A DNA stretch of 47,644 nt from Xylophilus ampelinus (lineage in GTDB: Bacteria > Pseudomonadota > Gammaproteobacteria > Burkholderiales > Burkholderiaceae_C): NCBI RefSeq assembly GCF_901875635.1, contig NZ_CABFMN010000109.1, positions 1 through 47,644 on the forward strand, given 5' to 3'. This document shows positions 8,435-17,339 of the stretch, piece after piece. Position 1 is the first letter of the stretch; every line of letters begins with the position of its first letter. The notes under the pieces are model-generated. The model had not been told where the DNA came from, did no database searches, and was given only the letters and a program-made list of their open reading frames with translations. Made by a program: the position numbers and the translations under genes.

Positions 8435-10513
8435 ATGGAAGCCGCCACCGTCACCGAACCTCTCCCCTGTGCCCCTGCCGCGCCACGCGCCGGCCGCTGG
8501 CTCTGGCTCGCCACCGTGAGCCTCGCCACCACCTGCTTCGTGCTGCTCACGGCACGGCCGCTGCACGCGCAGGAGGCCGCCCCCCGCCAGAAGACCGAGA
8601 GCCCGTACTTCTTCGTCAAGAGCGACTCGCCGGACGTGGACCGCCTGCCCCTCAAGGGCACCGAGGTCGACGTGCGCATCTCGGGCGTGATCGCCGACGT
8701 CACCGTCACCCAGACCTACCGCAACGAAGGCCAGCGCCCCATCGAAGCGAAGTACGTGTTCCCCGGCTCGACCAAAGCCGCCGTGGGCGGCCTCACCGTG
8801 CGCCTGGCCGACCGCCTCATCACGGCGCAGATCCGCGAGAAGCAGCAGGCCCGCATCGAGTACGAGACCGCCAAGCAGGAGGGCAAGACCGCCGCGCTGC
8901 TGGAGCAGCAACTGCCCAACGTGTTCCAGATGAACGTCGCCAACATCCTGCCCGGCGACGACGTGAAGGTGGAGCTGCGCTACACCGAACTGCTGGTGCC
9001 GCAGGGCGGCAACTACCAGTTCGTGTTCCCGACCGTGGTCGGCCCGCGCTACAACAGCCCGCAGTCGGAGAACGCGCAGGCGAAGTGGATCGCGCAGCCC
9101 ACGCTGCGTGCCGGCGTGGCGCCGAACACGGCCTTCAGGATGAAGGTCGCGATCGACACGCCGATGGGTATCAAGGAAGTGCGCTCGCTCACCCACACGA
9201 TCGACGTGAAGACCAGCGACGAGGCCCGCCACGCCGACGTGGCCCTGCGGGCCGACGGGCGCCCGCTGGACGACCGCGATGTCGTCATCGACTACCGCCT
9301 CGCGGGCGAGAAGATCGAATCGGGCCTGATGCTCTACAAGGGCAATGGCGACGGCGCAGAGAACTTCTTCCTGGCGATGGTCGAGCCGCCGAAATCGGTC
9401 GCGGCCAGTGCGATCTCGCCGCGCGACTACATCTTCGTGGTCGACATCTCGGGCTCGATGCACGGCTTTCCGCTCGACACCGCCAAGACGGTGCTCGAAC
9501 GGCTGATCGGTGGCCTGCGCCCCAGCGACACCTTCAACGTGCTGCTCTTCTCGGGCAGCAACAGGATGCTCAACGACCATTCCGTGCCGGCCACGCGCGC
9601 CAACATCGAGCAGGCCATGGCCACCATCAAGAACTACAGCGGCAGCGGCAGCACCGAACTCATCCCCGCGCTCAAGCGCGTGTATGCCGAACCCAAGGCC
9701 GCGAACGTCTCGCGCAGCATCGTCGTCGTGACCGACGGCTACGTGACCGTCGAGCGCGAAGCCTTCGACCTGGTGCGTAAAAACCTCGACAAGGCGAACC
9801 TCTTCTCCTTCGGCATCGGCTCCTCGGTGAACCGCCACCTCATGGAAGGCCTGGCCCGCGCCGGCATGGGCGAGCCCTTCATCATCACCGACCCGGTGCA
9901 GGCGCCCGAGCAGGCGGCGCGTTTTCGCCGCATGGTCGAGTCGCCTGTGCTGACGAAGGTGCGCGCCACCTTCGGCGGCCTGGATGTGTACGACGTCGAG
10001 CCGCAGCAGCTGCCCGACGTGCTCGGCGAACGCCCGGTGATCGTGTTCGGCAAGTGGCGCGGCGAAGCGAAGGGCGGCGTGACCATCGAGGGCCAGAGCG
10101 CCAGCGGCCCGTGGAAGCAGGAACTGCGCATCGACGGCCGCACCGCGCAGATCGCCAGCGCACTGCGTGCGCTGTGGGCGCGCCACCGCATCGCCGCGCT
10201 GTCCGACCAGGAGGCGCTGGAAGCGGGCGACCGCTACAAGCAGGCCATCACCGACCTGGGCCTGAAGTACAGCCTGCTCACGCAGTACACCAGCTTCATC
10301 GCCGTCGACAAGGTGGTGCGCAACACAGCCGGCAGCGACAGCGTGCACCAGCCCCTGCCGCTGCCGCAAGGGGTGAGCGAGAACGCGCTCGGCGCCGAAG
10401 TGCCCAGCACGCCCGAGCCCGAGGTCTTCGGCGCGGTGGCCGTCGCGCTGTCGATGCTGGCCATGCTGCGTCGCCGCGCCCGTCGCCACGACAAGCGGCG
10501 CCTGACGGCCTGA
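8435..10513 (+). CDS. VIT and vWA domain protein with PEP-CTERM-like exosortase tail
   Basis: 692 residues from ATG 8435, with AAGGAG at 8422-8427. An N-terminal membrane/signal segment (WLWLATVSLATTCFVLLTA) precedes a VIT domain (about residues 55-190, including VTQTYRNEG and PNVFQMNVANILPGDDVKV). A von Willebrand A domain begins near residue 330 with the metal-site motif DISGSMHG. The C-terminus reads PEPEVFG, then a hydrophobic helix, then RRRARR: the PEP-CTERM plan of sorting motif, membrane helix and basic cluster. The exosortase gene follows 7 bases later, so this is very probably its dedicated substrate, exposed at the outside of the inner membrane or beyond. The architecture resembles inter-alpha-trypsin-inhibitor heavy chains and bacterial sortase targets; binding partners are unknown. 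Confidence 0.9.
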   Translation: MEAATVTEPLPCAPAAPRAGRWLWLATVSLATTCFVLLTARPLHAQEAAPRQKTESPYFFVKSDSPDVDRLPLKGTEVDVRISGVIADVTVTQTYRNEGQRPIEAKYVFPGSTKAAVGGLTVRLADRLITAQIREKQQARIEYETAKQEGKTAALLEQQLPNVFQMNVANILPGDDVKVELRYTELLVPQGGNYQFVFPTVVGPRYNSPQSENAQAKWIAQPTLRAGVAPNTAFRMKVAIDTPMGIKEVRSLTHTIDVKTSDEARHADVALRADGRPLDDRDVVIDYRLAGEKIESGLMLYKGNGDGAENFFLAMVEPPKSVAASAISPRDYIFVVDISGSMHGFPLDTAKTVLERLIGGLRPSDTFNVLLFSGSNRMLNDHSVPATRANIEQAMATIKNYSGSGSTELIPALKRVYAEPKAANVSRSIVVVTDGYVTVEREAFDLVRKNLDKANLFSFGIGSSVNRHLMEGLARAGMGEPFIITDPVQAPEQAARFRRMVESPVLTKVRATFGGLDVYDVEPQQLPDVLGERPVIVFGKWRGEAKGGVTIEGQSASGPWKQELRIDGRTAQIASALRALWARHRIAALSDQEALEAGDRYKQAITDLGLKYSLLTQYTSFIAVDKVVRNTAGSDSVHQPLPLPQGVSENALGAEVPSTPEPEVFGAVAVALSMLAMLRRRARRHDKRRLTA

Positions 10514-10520
10514 GGCAGCG

Positions 10521-11471
10521 ATGAGCACCTTCTCCCTCGCCTCGCTGGCCCGGAAGCATCCCCGCTGGGTGGACGCGGCCATCCGCCTCGATCGCGTGCC
10601 GCCTGCCGCCTGGTTGGCGCTGCAGGCCGCCGCCCTGCTGCCCACCTGGGTGTGGATGGCAACGCGCCTGGCCGACGGTTCAGACGACCCGCTCGGTCTG
10701 TTGGCGCTGGCCGCCCTGGGCGTGCTCGCCTGGCAGCACCGTCGCGGCCTGCGCGCGGCGCCGGGCCTGGGCTGGCTGGCGCTGGCCGGCCTGGGCACGG
10801 TGGGGGCGACGCTGTTGCGCGGCGGCGTGCCGGGCCTGCCCGCGCTGCCGCCGCTGATCACGGGGCTGGTGTCCGTGGTGGCCTTCGCCTTCGGCCTGCT
10901 GGCCTTCCTGCCGCGCCGGGTGGCGAGCCTGCCGGTCATCGGACTGGCGGTGCTGGCCCTGCCGCTGCTGTCGTCGCTGCAGTTCTATGCAGGCTACCCG
11001 CTGCGCGTCGTCACTGCCGAAGCAAGCCAGTGGCTGCTGGTGCCCTTCTTCACGGTGGTGCGCGAGGGCAGCAGCCTGTGGATCGCCGGCCGCCTCGTGA
11101 TCGTCGATGCACCTTGCTCCGGTGTGCAGATGGTGTGGCTGGGGTATTTCACGGCGTGCGCGGTGGCACTGTTCGTTTCGCCGGCAGACAACCGCCGTTT
11201 CCTCACCCGCCTGCCGGTGGTCAGCGTGCTGGTGCTCTTGGGCAACGTGGTGCGCAACGCCATCCTCGTCGGCCTCGAAGGCGCGGACCGGCTGCTCGCG
11301 CCCTGGGCGCACGAGGCGCTGGGCCTCGTGCTGCTCGCGGCCGTGTGCAGCGGCATCGCCTGGGCGATGCAGCATCGCGGCCGGCGCCACGCACCGGCCG
11401 CCGCACCCCTGCCGTCCGTGCCCGGACTCATCACCTTCCAGGGCCTGCGCCATGTCGATACGCACCATTGA
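10521..11471 (+). CDS. Exosortase family transpeptidase-like membrane enzyme
   Basis: 316 residues, about eight hydrophobic segments. All three exosortase active-site residues are visible: Cys199 in DAPCSGVQM, Arg245 in GNVVRNAIL and His264 in WAHEALG. Exosortases recognise C-terminal PEP-CTERM-type signals, cleave them and probably transfer the protein to a carrier during surface export. The gene is 7 bases after the VIT/vWA gene, and its last 20 bases overlap the EpsI-like gene. No other PEP-CTERM-like tail was recognised in the window. Which XrtX subclass it belongs to cannot be settled without a profile search. Confidence 0.9.
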   Translation: MSTFSLASLARKHPRWVDAAIRLDRVPPAAWLALQAAALLPTWVWMATRLADGSDDPLGLLALAALGVLAWQHRRGLRAAPGLGWLALAGLGTVGATLLRGGVPGLPALPPLITGLVSVVAFAFGLLAFLPRRVASLPVIGLAVLALPLLSSLQFYAGYPLRVVTAEASQWLLVPFFTVVREGSSLWIAGRLVIVDAPCSGVQMVWLGYFTACAVALFVSPADNRRFLTRLPVVSVLVLLGNVVRNAILVGLEGADRLLAPWAHEALGLVLLAAVCSGIAWAMQHRGRRHAPAAAPLPSVPGLITFQGLRHVDTHH

Positions 11472-12021
11472 ACGCTGCTTCGCCAACACCTTCGTGCACC
11501 GTGCACTGCACAAGGCGGTCTTCGCACTCGCGATGCTCGGCTGCGTGGCCCTCGGCCTCCCGGGCATGGCGCGGTCGCCGGACGCGGCCCCGCGCATGGC
11601 CAGCACGCAGGAATGGCCCTCCCAGTGGGACGGTGCCGCACTGCGCCCGCTGGCGCTCAGCGAGGTCGAGCAGCGCTTCGCGGCCCACTTCCCAGGCGCC
11701 ATCGCACGTCTGACCGACGGCGAGCGCATGTTCGTGATGCGGCAGGTCGACCGGCCCACGCGCATGCTGCATTCGGCGGCCGACTGCTACCGCGCGCTGG
11801 GCTACCGCATCGTGCAGGCGCGCCTCGAACAGGACGCCCGGGCGCGGCTGTGGCGCTGTTTCAACGCGGAGCGCGGCGGGCAGGCCAAACTGCGGGTGTG
11901 CGAGCGCATCGTGGACGCCCGAGGCGAAGCTTTCACCGACACTTCGGCCTGGTACTGGGCGGGCGCCAGCGGGCGCTCGGCCGGCCCGTGGCAGGCGGTG
12001 ACGGTGGCCACTCCGCTGTGA
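11452..12021 (+). CDS. EpsI/DUF3485-like exosortase-associated protein
   Basis: 189 residues from ATG 11452, inside the end of the exosortase gene. A hydrophobic segment lies at about residues 18-36 (AVFALAMLGCVALGLPGMA). A periplasmic domain follows with HSAADCYRALGYRI, LWRCFN, LRVCERIV and a C-terminal WYWAGASGRSAGPW. The H-x-x-x-x-CY pattern followed by an aromatic/GPW end resembles EpsI-type proteins, which are commonly encoded next to or fused to exosortases. Three cysteines (about residues 110-150) may form disulfides. The family call is by pattern only; position and overlap support a role with the exosortase. Confidence 0.6.
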   Translation: MSIRTIERCFANTFVHRALHKAVFALAMLGCVALGLPGMARSPDAAPRMASTQEWPSQWDGAALRPLALSEVEQRFAAHFPGAIARLTDGERMFVMRQVDRPTRMLHSAADCYRALGYRIVQARLEQDARARLWRCFNAERGGQAKLRVCERIVDARGEAFTDTSAWYWAGASGRSAGPWQAVTVATPL

Positions 12022-12070
12022 GCGTCGCCACCAACGGACGGAACGTGAGACCGAGTGCATTGGGAGCCGT

Positions 12071-13345
12071 GTGAAGAAGACCTTGCGAGTGGTGTTGTAC
12101 GGGCTGCTGGCCCTGGTGGTGACGGGCGGGGTGGCGCTCGTGCTGATCGCGAAGATCGCGCTGGCGCCGGCCAAGGGCGAGTGGGCAGCGGAACTGCCGA
12201 TCGGCCCGCTCAAGCTGGAGGTGGGCGTGCCCACGCTGGTGCGGCTGGCCACCTCGCCCTGGTTCGGGCCCCACCTGGACGGCCGCCGGCTCGACACCCG
12301 CTTCGGTCCCGTCCAACTGGGCTGGCGTGAGGCGGGTGCGCAACTCGAAGCCCGCTGCGCCCCCTGCAGCGCCGTGGTGCCCGCCCTGGGCGCCAAGCCA
12401 CTGCGCCTGGACGACCTGCGGGTCACGGTGCGCCGCGATGCCGACCGCCTCGCCGGCGAGCTGTCGGCCACGCCTCCGGCCGCCGCCGGCGCGCCCGGCC
12501 ATCCTCCGGCGCTGACCGGCCGCTGGGACGGCAAGCTCAGCCAGCGCGACCTGCAGGTCAACGTCGACATGGCGGACGCCCCCATTGCCCAGTGGTACGC
12601 CGTGCTGGTGCCCGACATGCCCGAACTGCAGCGAGCGCAAATCGGCGGCACGCTGGGCCTGCGCGGCCAGTTCACCCAACCCACCGGCAGCTTCGGGCTG
12701 CAGCCGCGCGTGGCGCAGTTCACCGTGGCCGGCCTGGGTACCGAGGCCATGCTCGGCGCACGCACGGCCTGCGGGCCGCCGTCGCGCCTGGCGGCCGACA
12801 GCTGGCTGGCCCGTGCCGTCATCGCCGCCGAGGACCAGCGCTTCTTCCAGCACCCGGGCTACGACCTGGTCGAACTCTCGGCGGCGCTCGACAGCAACCA
12901 GAAGAAAGGCGGCATCGACCGCGGCGGCAGCACCCTCACCCAGCAGCTGGCCAAGATGCTGGTGACCGGCAGCGAACGCAGCCTGGAGCGCAAACTGCGC
13001 GAGATGCTGTACGCGGTGGAGATGGAGCAGACGCTGGGCAAGGCCCGCATCCTGCAGCTCTACCTGGACAACGCGCCGTGGGGCAAGGTCTGCGGCGCCG
13101 AGGCGGCGGCGAAGCACTACTTCAAGCGCAGCGCCGCCCGGCTGGAGCCGGCGCAGGCCGTGTGGCTCGCGTCGATGCTGCACGCCCCCGGCCTGGCCGC
13201 CGAGCGCTGGGCACGCGAAGGCAGCCTCGACCCGCAGCGCGTGAAGTGGGTGGCCGAGGGCATCCGCGGCATCTCGCGCGCACAGCGCGAAGCGCTGCTG
13301 CGCAACGTCGAGAAGGCGCGCTACGCGCCGCCTGCCGCCGAATGA
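12071..13345 (+). CDS. Stand-alone GT51 transglycosylase with a non-standard N-terminal domain
   Basis: 424 residues from GTG 12071 (GGGAG 4 bases upstream). There is a membrane anchor at residues 6-28, then about 210 residues of an unassigned periplasmic domain that could be AsmA-like (repeated GxLxLR-type strands, and CAPCSAVVPALG). The C-terminal half carries the GT51 motifs AEDQRFFQHPGYD, RGGSTLTQQLAKML, RKLREMLYAVEME, LYLDNAPWG and GAEAAAKHYF. There is no transpeptidase domain. It should polymerise glycan strands only. MtgA is about 240 residues and lacks such an N-terminal region. It lies 49 bases after the EpsI-like gene, so it may be the fourth gene of the exosortase operon. Confidence 0.85.
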   Translation: MKKTLRVVLYGLLALVVTGGVALVLIAKIALAPAKGEWAAELPIGPLKLEVGVPTLVRLATSPWFGPHLDGRRLDTRFGPVQLGWREAGAQLEARCAPCSAVVPALGAKPLRLDDLRVTVRRDADRLAGELSATPPAAAGAPGHPPALTGRWDGKLSQRDLQVNVDMADAPIAQWYAVLVPDMPELQRAQIGGTLGLRGQFTQPTGSFGLQPRVAQFTVAGLGTEAMLGARTACGPPSRLAADSWLARAVIAAEDQRFFQHPGYDLVELSAALDSNQKKGGIDRGGSTLTQQLAKMLVTGSERSLERKLREMLYAVEMEQTLGKARILQLYLDNAPWGKVCGAEAAAKHYFKRSAARLEPAQAVWLASMLHAPGLAAERWAREGSLDPQRVKWVAEGIRGISRAQREALLRNVEKARYAPPAAE

Positions 13346-13655
13346 CCTGCTCGGCCGTGCCTGTTCCGGGCGTCGCGCTGGTGCCGGCGGGGCTCTGGCG
13401 GATGGCGCGGCGCCGCGGTGCTGGCGGGCCTGGCCGACCGACGTCCTTGAACGTCGGCGAACCGAATCCCCGTCCATCGCGGTCGTGATGCTCCTGATTT
13501 CATAGCGACTCGCGCAAGCAGGACGGGCACTGGCGGCCGATTTGGCTTGAGAACCGCGAGGCGGCTGAGTCACACCCGGGGGTCGCACCAATGCGGTGCA
13601 CATGCCGCCCACGCCCCCGTCGGGGCGCTGGCATCCATCTTGCGAAACGCCCCGA
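13346..13655. other. 310-base intergenic region
   Basis: No gene was recognised. It holds a 7-base-pair hairpin CCGACGT-CCTTGA-ACGTCGG (13438-13457) without a following T-run, and a dispersed-repeat copy (13483-13550). No clear promoter for the ABC operon was identified. Confidence 0.5.
13483..13550 (+). repeat. Comamonadaceae-type dispersed repeat, copy 2
   Basis: It contains CTCCTGATTTCATAGC, then CGCGCAAGCAGGACGGGCAC and GGCGGCCGATTTGGC. The ATAGC core, GGACGGGCACTG and GGCCG-TTT parts match the copy at 27384 (opposite strand) closely. It is intergenic. Confidence 0.75.
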
Positions 13656-14774
<1,119 letters not shown>

Positions 14775-14831
14775 CCCTTTCCCGCTTTCTCCCCCTTTTT
14801 GCAACCGCCATCACCGAAAGAGGCAACACCG

Positions 14832-16109
14832 ATGTCCGCATCCAACGAAGACAACCGCAGCTCCTCCTCCCTGAAGCGCCGCACCCTGCTGCAAGGCACG
14901 GCCGGCATCCTGGCCACGGGCATCGCGCCCTTCGTCCATGCGCAGGAAAAAGTCGTGCTGCGCTACCTGGGCACGGCGGTGAACCAGGACAAGGCCATCG
15001 CCGACAAGTTCAAGGCCGACACCGGCATCGAGATCCAGTACGTGGCCGTGACCACCGACGACGTGACCAAGCGCGCCGTCACCGCGCCCAACAGCTTCGA
15101 CCTGATCGACACCGAGTTCTTCTCGCTCAAGAAGATCGTGCCCACCGGCAACCTGAAGGGCATCGACGTCAAGCGCGTGAAGAACGCCGACAAGATCACG
15201 CCGCTCTTCACCAAGGGCGAAGTGGCCGGCAAGGCCGTGGGCGACCAGGGCACGGCGCCCAAAAAGGTGATCTTCCTGGAGGGCGAGAAGAGCAAGGTCT
15301 TCGCCAAGGCACCCACGCAGTGGATGACGCTGATCCCCACCACCTACAACGCCGACACGCTGGGCATCCGCCCCGACCTGATCAAGCGCCCCATCGAGAG
15401 CTGGGCCGAGCTGCTCAACCCCGAGTTCAAGGGCAAGGCCGCCATCCTGAACATCCCCTCCATCGGCATCATGGATGCGGCGATGGTGGTGGAGGCCAAG
15501 GGCATCCACAAGTACAAGGACAAGGGCAACATGAGCAAGGCCGAGATCGACCTGACGATCAAGACGCTCATCGAGGCCAAGAAGGCCGGCCAGTTCCGCG
15601 CGCTGTGGAAGGACTTCAACGAGTCGGTCAACCTCATGGCCTCGGGCGAGGTCGTGATCCAGTCGATGTGGAGCCCCGCCGTGACGGCCGTGCGCAGCAA
15701 GGGCATCGACTGCGTGTTCCAGCCGCTCAAGGAAGGCTACCGCGCCTGGGCCTCGGGCTTCGGCCTGCCGGCCACGCTGTCGGGCAAGAAGCTCGACGGT
15801 GCCTACGAGTTCATCAACTGGTTCCTCGACGGCTGGGCCGGCGCGTACCTCAACCGCCAGGGCTACTACAGCGCCGTGCTGGAGACGGCCAAGGCCAAGA
15901 TGGAGCCCTACGAGTGGGCCTACTGGATGGAGGGCAAGCCCGCCGCGCAGGACATCAAGAGCCCCCAGGGCGTCGTGATCGCCAAGGCGGGCAGCGTGCG
16001 CGACGGCGGCAGCTACGAGCAGCGCATGGGCGGCATCGCCTGCTGGAACGCTGTCATGGACGAGAACGAGTACATGGTCCGCAAGTGGAACGAGTTCGTG
16101 GCGGCCTGA
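14832..16109 (+). CDS. Periplasmic solute-binding protein of PotD/PotF type, Tat signal
   Basis: 425 residues from ATG 14832, with GAAAGAGG 8 bases upstream. The N-terminus has a twin-arginine signal (SLKRRTLLQG, then ILATGIAPFVHAQE), so it is probably exported folded. The mature part reads like an extracellular solute-binding protein family 1/8 (VLRYLGTAVNQ, FDLIDTEFFS, IQSMWSPAVTAV, EFINWFLDG). It captures the substrate for the membrane permeases. It follows the ATPase gene by 57 bases. A 148-base spacer holding a palindromic repeat separates it from the first permease gene. Confidence 0.88.
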   Translation: MSASNEDNRSSSSLKRRTLLQGTAGILATGIAPFVHAQEKVVLRYLGTAVNQDKAIADKFKADTGIEIQYVAVTTDDVTKRAVTAPNSFDLIDTEFFSLKKIVPTGNLKGIDVKRVKNADKITPLFTKGEVAGKAVGDQGTAPKKVIFLEGEKSKVFAKAPTQWMTLIPTTYNADTLGIRPDLIKRPIESWAELLNPEFKGKAAILNIPSIGIMDAAMVVEAKGIHKYKDKGNMSKAEIDLTIKTLIEAKKAGQFRALWKDFNESVNLMASGEVVIQSMWSPAVTAVRSKGIDCVFQPLKEGYRAWASGFGLPATLSGKKLDGAYEFINWFLDGWAGAYLNRQGYYSAVLETAKAKMEPYEWAYWMEGKPAAQDIKSPQGVVIAKAGSVRDGGSYEQRMGGIACWNAVMDENEYMVRKWNEFVAA

Positions 16110-16110
16110 C

Positions 16111-16257
16111 ATGAACCGGATACGGGCAGCCGAACGCAGAGTGCGCAAAGATTGCGCAGAGGGCGCAGAAGAAGTTCAAAGAATTTCGGCTGTTCCTTCG
16201 GCGCCCTTTGCGTAGCCTTCGCGACCTCTGCGTTCGGCTGCCCGATCCCGTATTCCC
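16111..16257. repeat. Large palindromic repeat, copy A, between binding-protein and permease genes
   Basis: A perfect 18-base inverted pair, GGGCAGCCGAACGCAGAG at 16124-16141 and its complement at 16226-16243, encloses imperfect inner arms built from CGCAGAGGGCGCA-like units around a short AT-rich centre (TTCAAAGAATTTC). The element fills the whole spacer, and no Shine-Dalgarno remains before the permease ATG. Copies B and C lie in the next two gaps. Confidence 0.9.
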
Positions 16258-17175
16258 ATGAGCGCCCCCGCCACCGCCACCCACGCCGCCACCCGGCCGC
16301 TGCACACCATCGCCGCGTGGTGGCAGGCGGCGCCGTTCGCGCTGGTGTTCCTGCTGTTCTTCATCGTCCCGCTGCTGCTCATCGGCATGGTCAGCCTGTG
16401 GGACTTCAACGAGTACGAGCTGATCCCGGCCGTCTCGCTGCGCAACTACCTCAGCATCTTCGAGGGCTGCTCGCACCTCACCGACAACGCCGACTTCTGC
16501 GTCACGCTGTCGACATACCTGTCCACGCTCAAGTTCTGCTTCCTGGTCTGGGCCATCACGCTCGTGCTGGGCTTCGCGGTCGCGTACTTCCTGGCTTTCC
16601 ACGTCCGCTCGTCGGGCATGCAGACGGCGCTGTTCGTGCTGTGCACCGTGCCCTTCTGGACCTCGAACGTCATCCGCATGATCTCGTGGGTGCCATTGCT
16701 CGGGCGCAACGGGCTGGTGAACCAGACGCTCGTGGGCATCGGCCTGGTGAACGAGCCGGTCGAGTGGCTGCTGTTCTCCGACTTCTCGGTGGTGCTGGCC
16801 TTCGTGCACCTGTACACGATGTTCATGATCGTGCCGATCTTCAATTCGATGATGCGCATCGACCGCAGCCTGCTCGAAGCCGCCACCGATGCCGGCGCCA
16901 GCGGCTGGCAGACGCTGTGGAACGTGATCGTGCCGCTCACCAAGACCGGCATCATCATCGGCTCGATCTTCGTCATCACCATCGTCATGGGAGACTTCGT
17001 CACCATCGGCGTCATGGGCGGCCAGCAGATCGCCTCGGTCGGCAAGATCATCCAGGTGCAGACCAGCTACCTGCAGTTCCCCCTGGCCGCCGCGAACGCC
17101 GTGATCCTGCTGGCGGTCGTGCTCATGATCATCTACGGGCTCACGCGGCTCGTCGACATCCGCAAGGAGCTGTGA
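16258..17175 (+). CDS. ABC transporter permease, PotB-like
   Basis: 305 residues, six predicted membrane helices (first PFALVFLLFFIVPLLLIGMV). The cytoplasmic EAA loop that contacts the ATPase is EAATDAGASGWQTLWNVIVP. It forms the import channel with the following permease. The ATG at 16258 directly abuts the palindromic repeat and has no visible ribosome-binding site, so translation may rely on RNA folding or coupling. Its stop overlaps an ATG (TGATG) that opens a small frame across the next repeat. Confidence 0.9.
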   Translation: MSAPATATHAATRPLHTIAAWWQAAPFALVFLLFFIVPLLLIGMVSLWDFNEYELIPAVSLRNYLSIFEGCSHLTDNADFCVTLSTYLSTLKFCFLVWAITLVLGFAVAYFLAFHVRSSGMQTALFVLCTVPFWTSNVIRMISWVPLLGRNGLVNQTLVGIGLVNEPVEWLLFSDFSVVLAFVHLYTMFMIVPIFNSMMRIDRSLLEAATDAGASGWQTLWNVIVPLTKTGIIIGSIFVITIVMGDFVTIGVMGGQQIASVGKIIQVQTSYLQFPLAAANAVILLAVVLMIIYGLTRLVDIRKEL

Positions 17176-17339
17176 TGCTAATTCGGGAGTGGGAGCGGGC
17201 AGCCGAACGCAGAGGGCGCAGAGAACGCGCAGAAGTCGCAAAAAAAGAAGTCAAAAAATTTGGCTGTTCCTTCTGCGCCCTCTGCGAATCCTCTGCGCCC
17301 TCTGCGTTCGGCTGCCCGCATTCGGGTCGAACCCCATGA
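17175..17339 (+). other. Possible coupling ORF of 54 codons running through repeat copy B
   Basis: ATG 17175 overlaps the stop of the upstream permease (TGATG). The frame stays open through the palindrome and ends at TGA 17337-17339, overlapping the next permease's ATG (ATGA). The peptide starts MLIREWERAAERRGRRERAE and is mostly Arg/Ala/Glu then Ser/Ala/Cys, as expected from a 9-base-periodic repeat. It may be a translational bridge rather than a functional protein. Confidence 0.35.
17178..17335. repeat. Large palindromic repeat, copy B, between the two permease genes
   Basis: The outer arms are a perfect 28-base inverted pair at 17196-17223 and 17291-17318, starting CGGGCAGCCGAACGCAGAG. 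Inner arms continue imperfectly around an A-rich centre (17239-17262). It has the same design and orientation as copies A and C. It occupies the entire spacer up to the ATG. Confidence 0.92.

Noticed and set aside
13438..13457. Hairpin CCGACGT-CCTTGA-ACGTCGG as a terminator of the exosortase operon
   Set aside because: No T-run follows on either strand.
16152..17339. A 395-codon frame running across the binding-protein/permease junction and the first permease
   Set aside because: It is out of frame with the permease; only its last 54 codons, across the repeat, are of interest for coupling.
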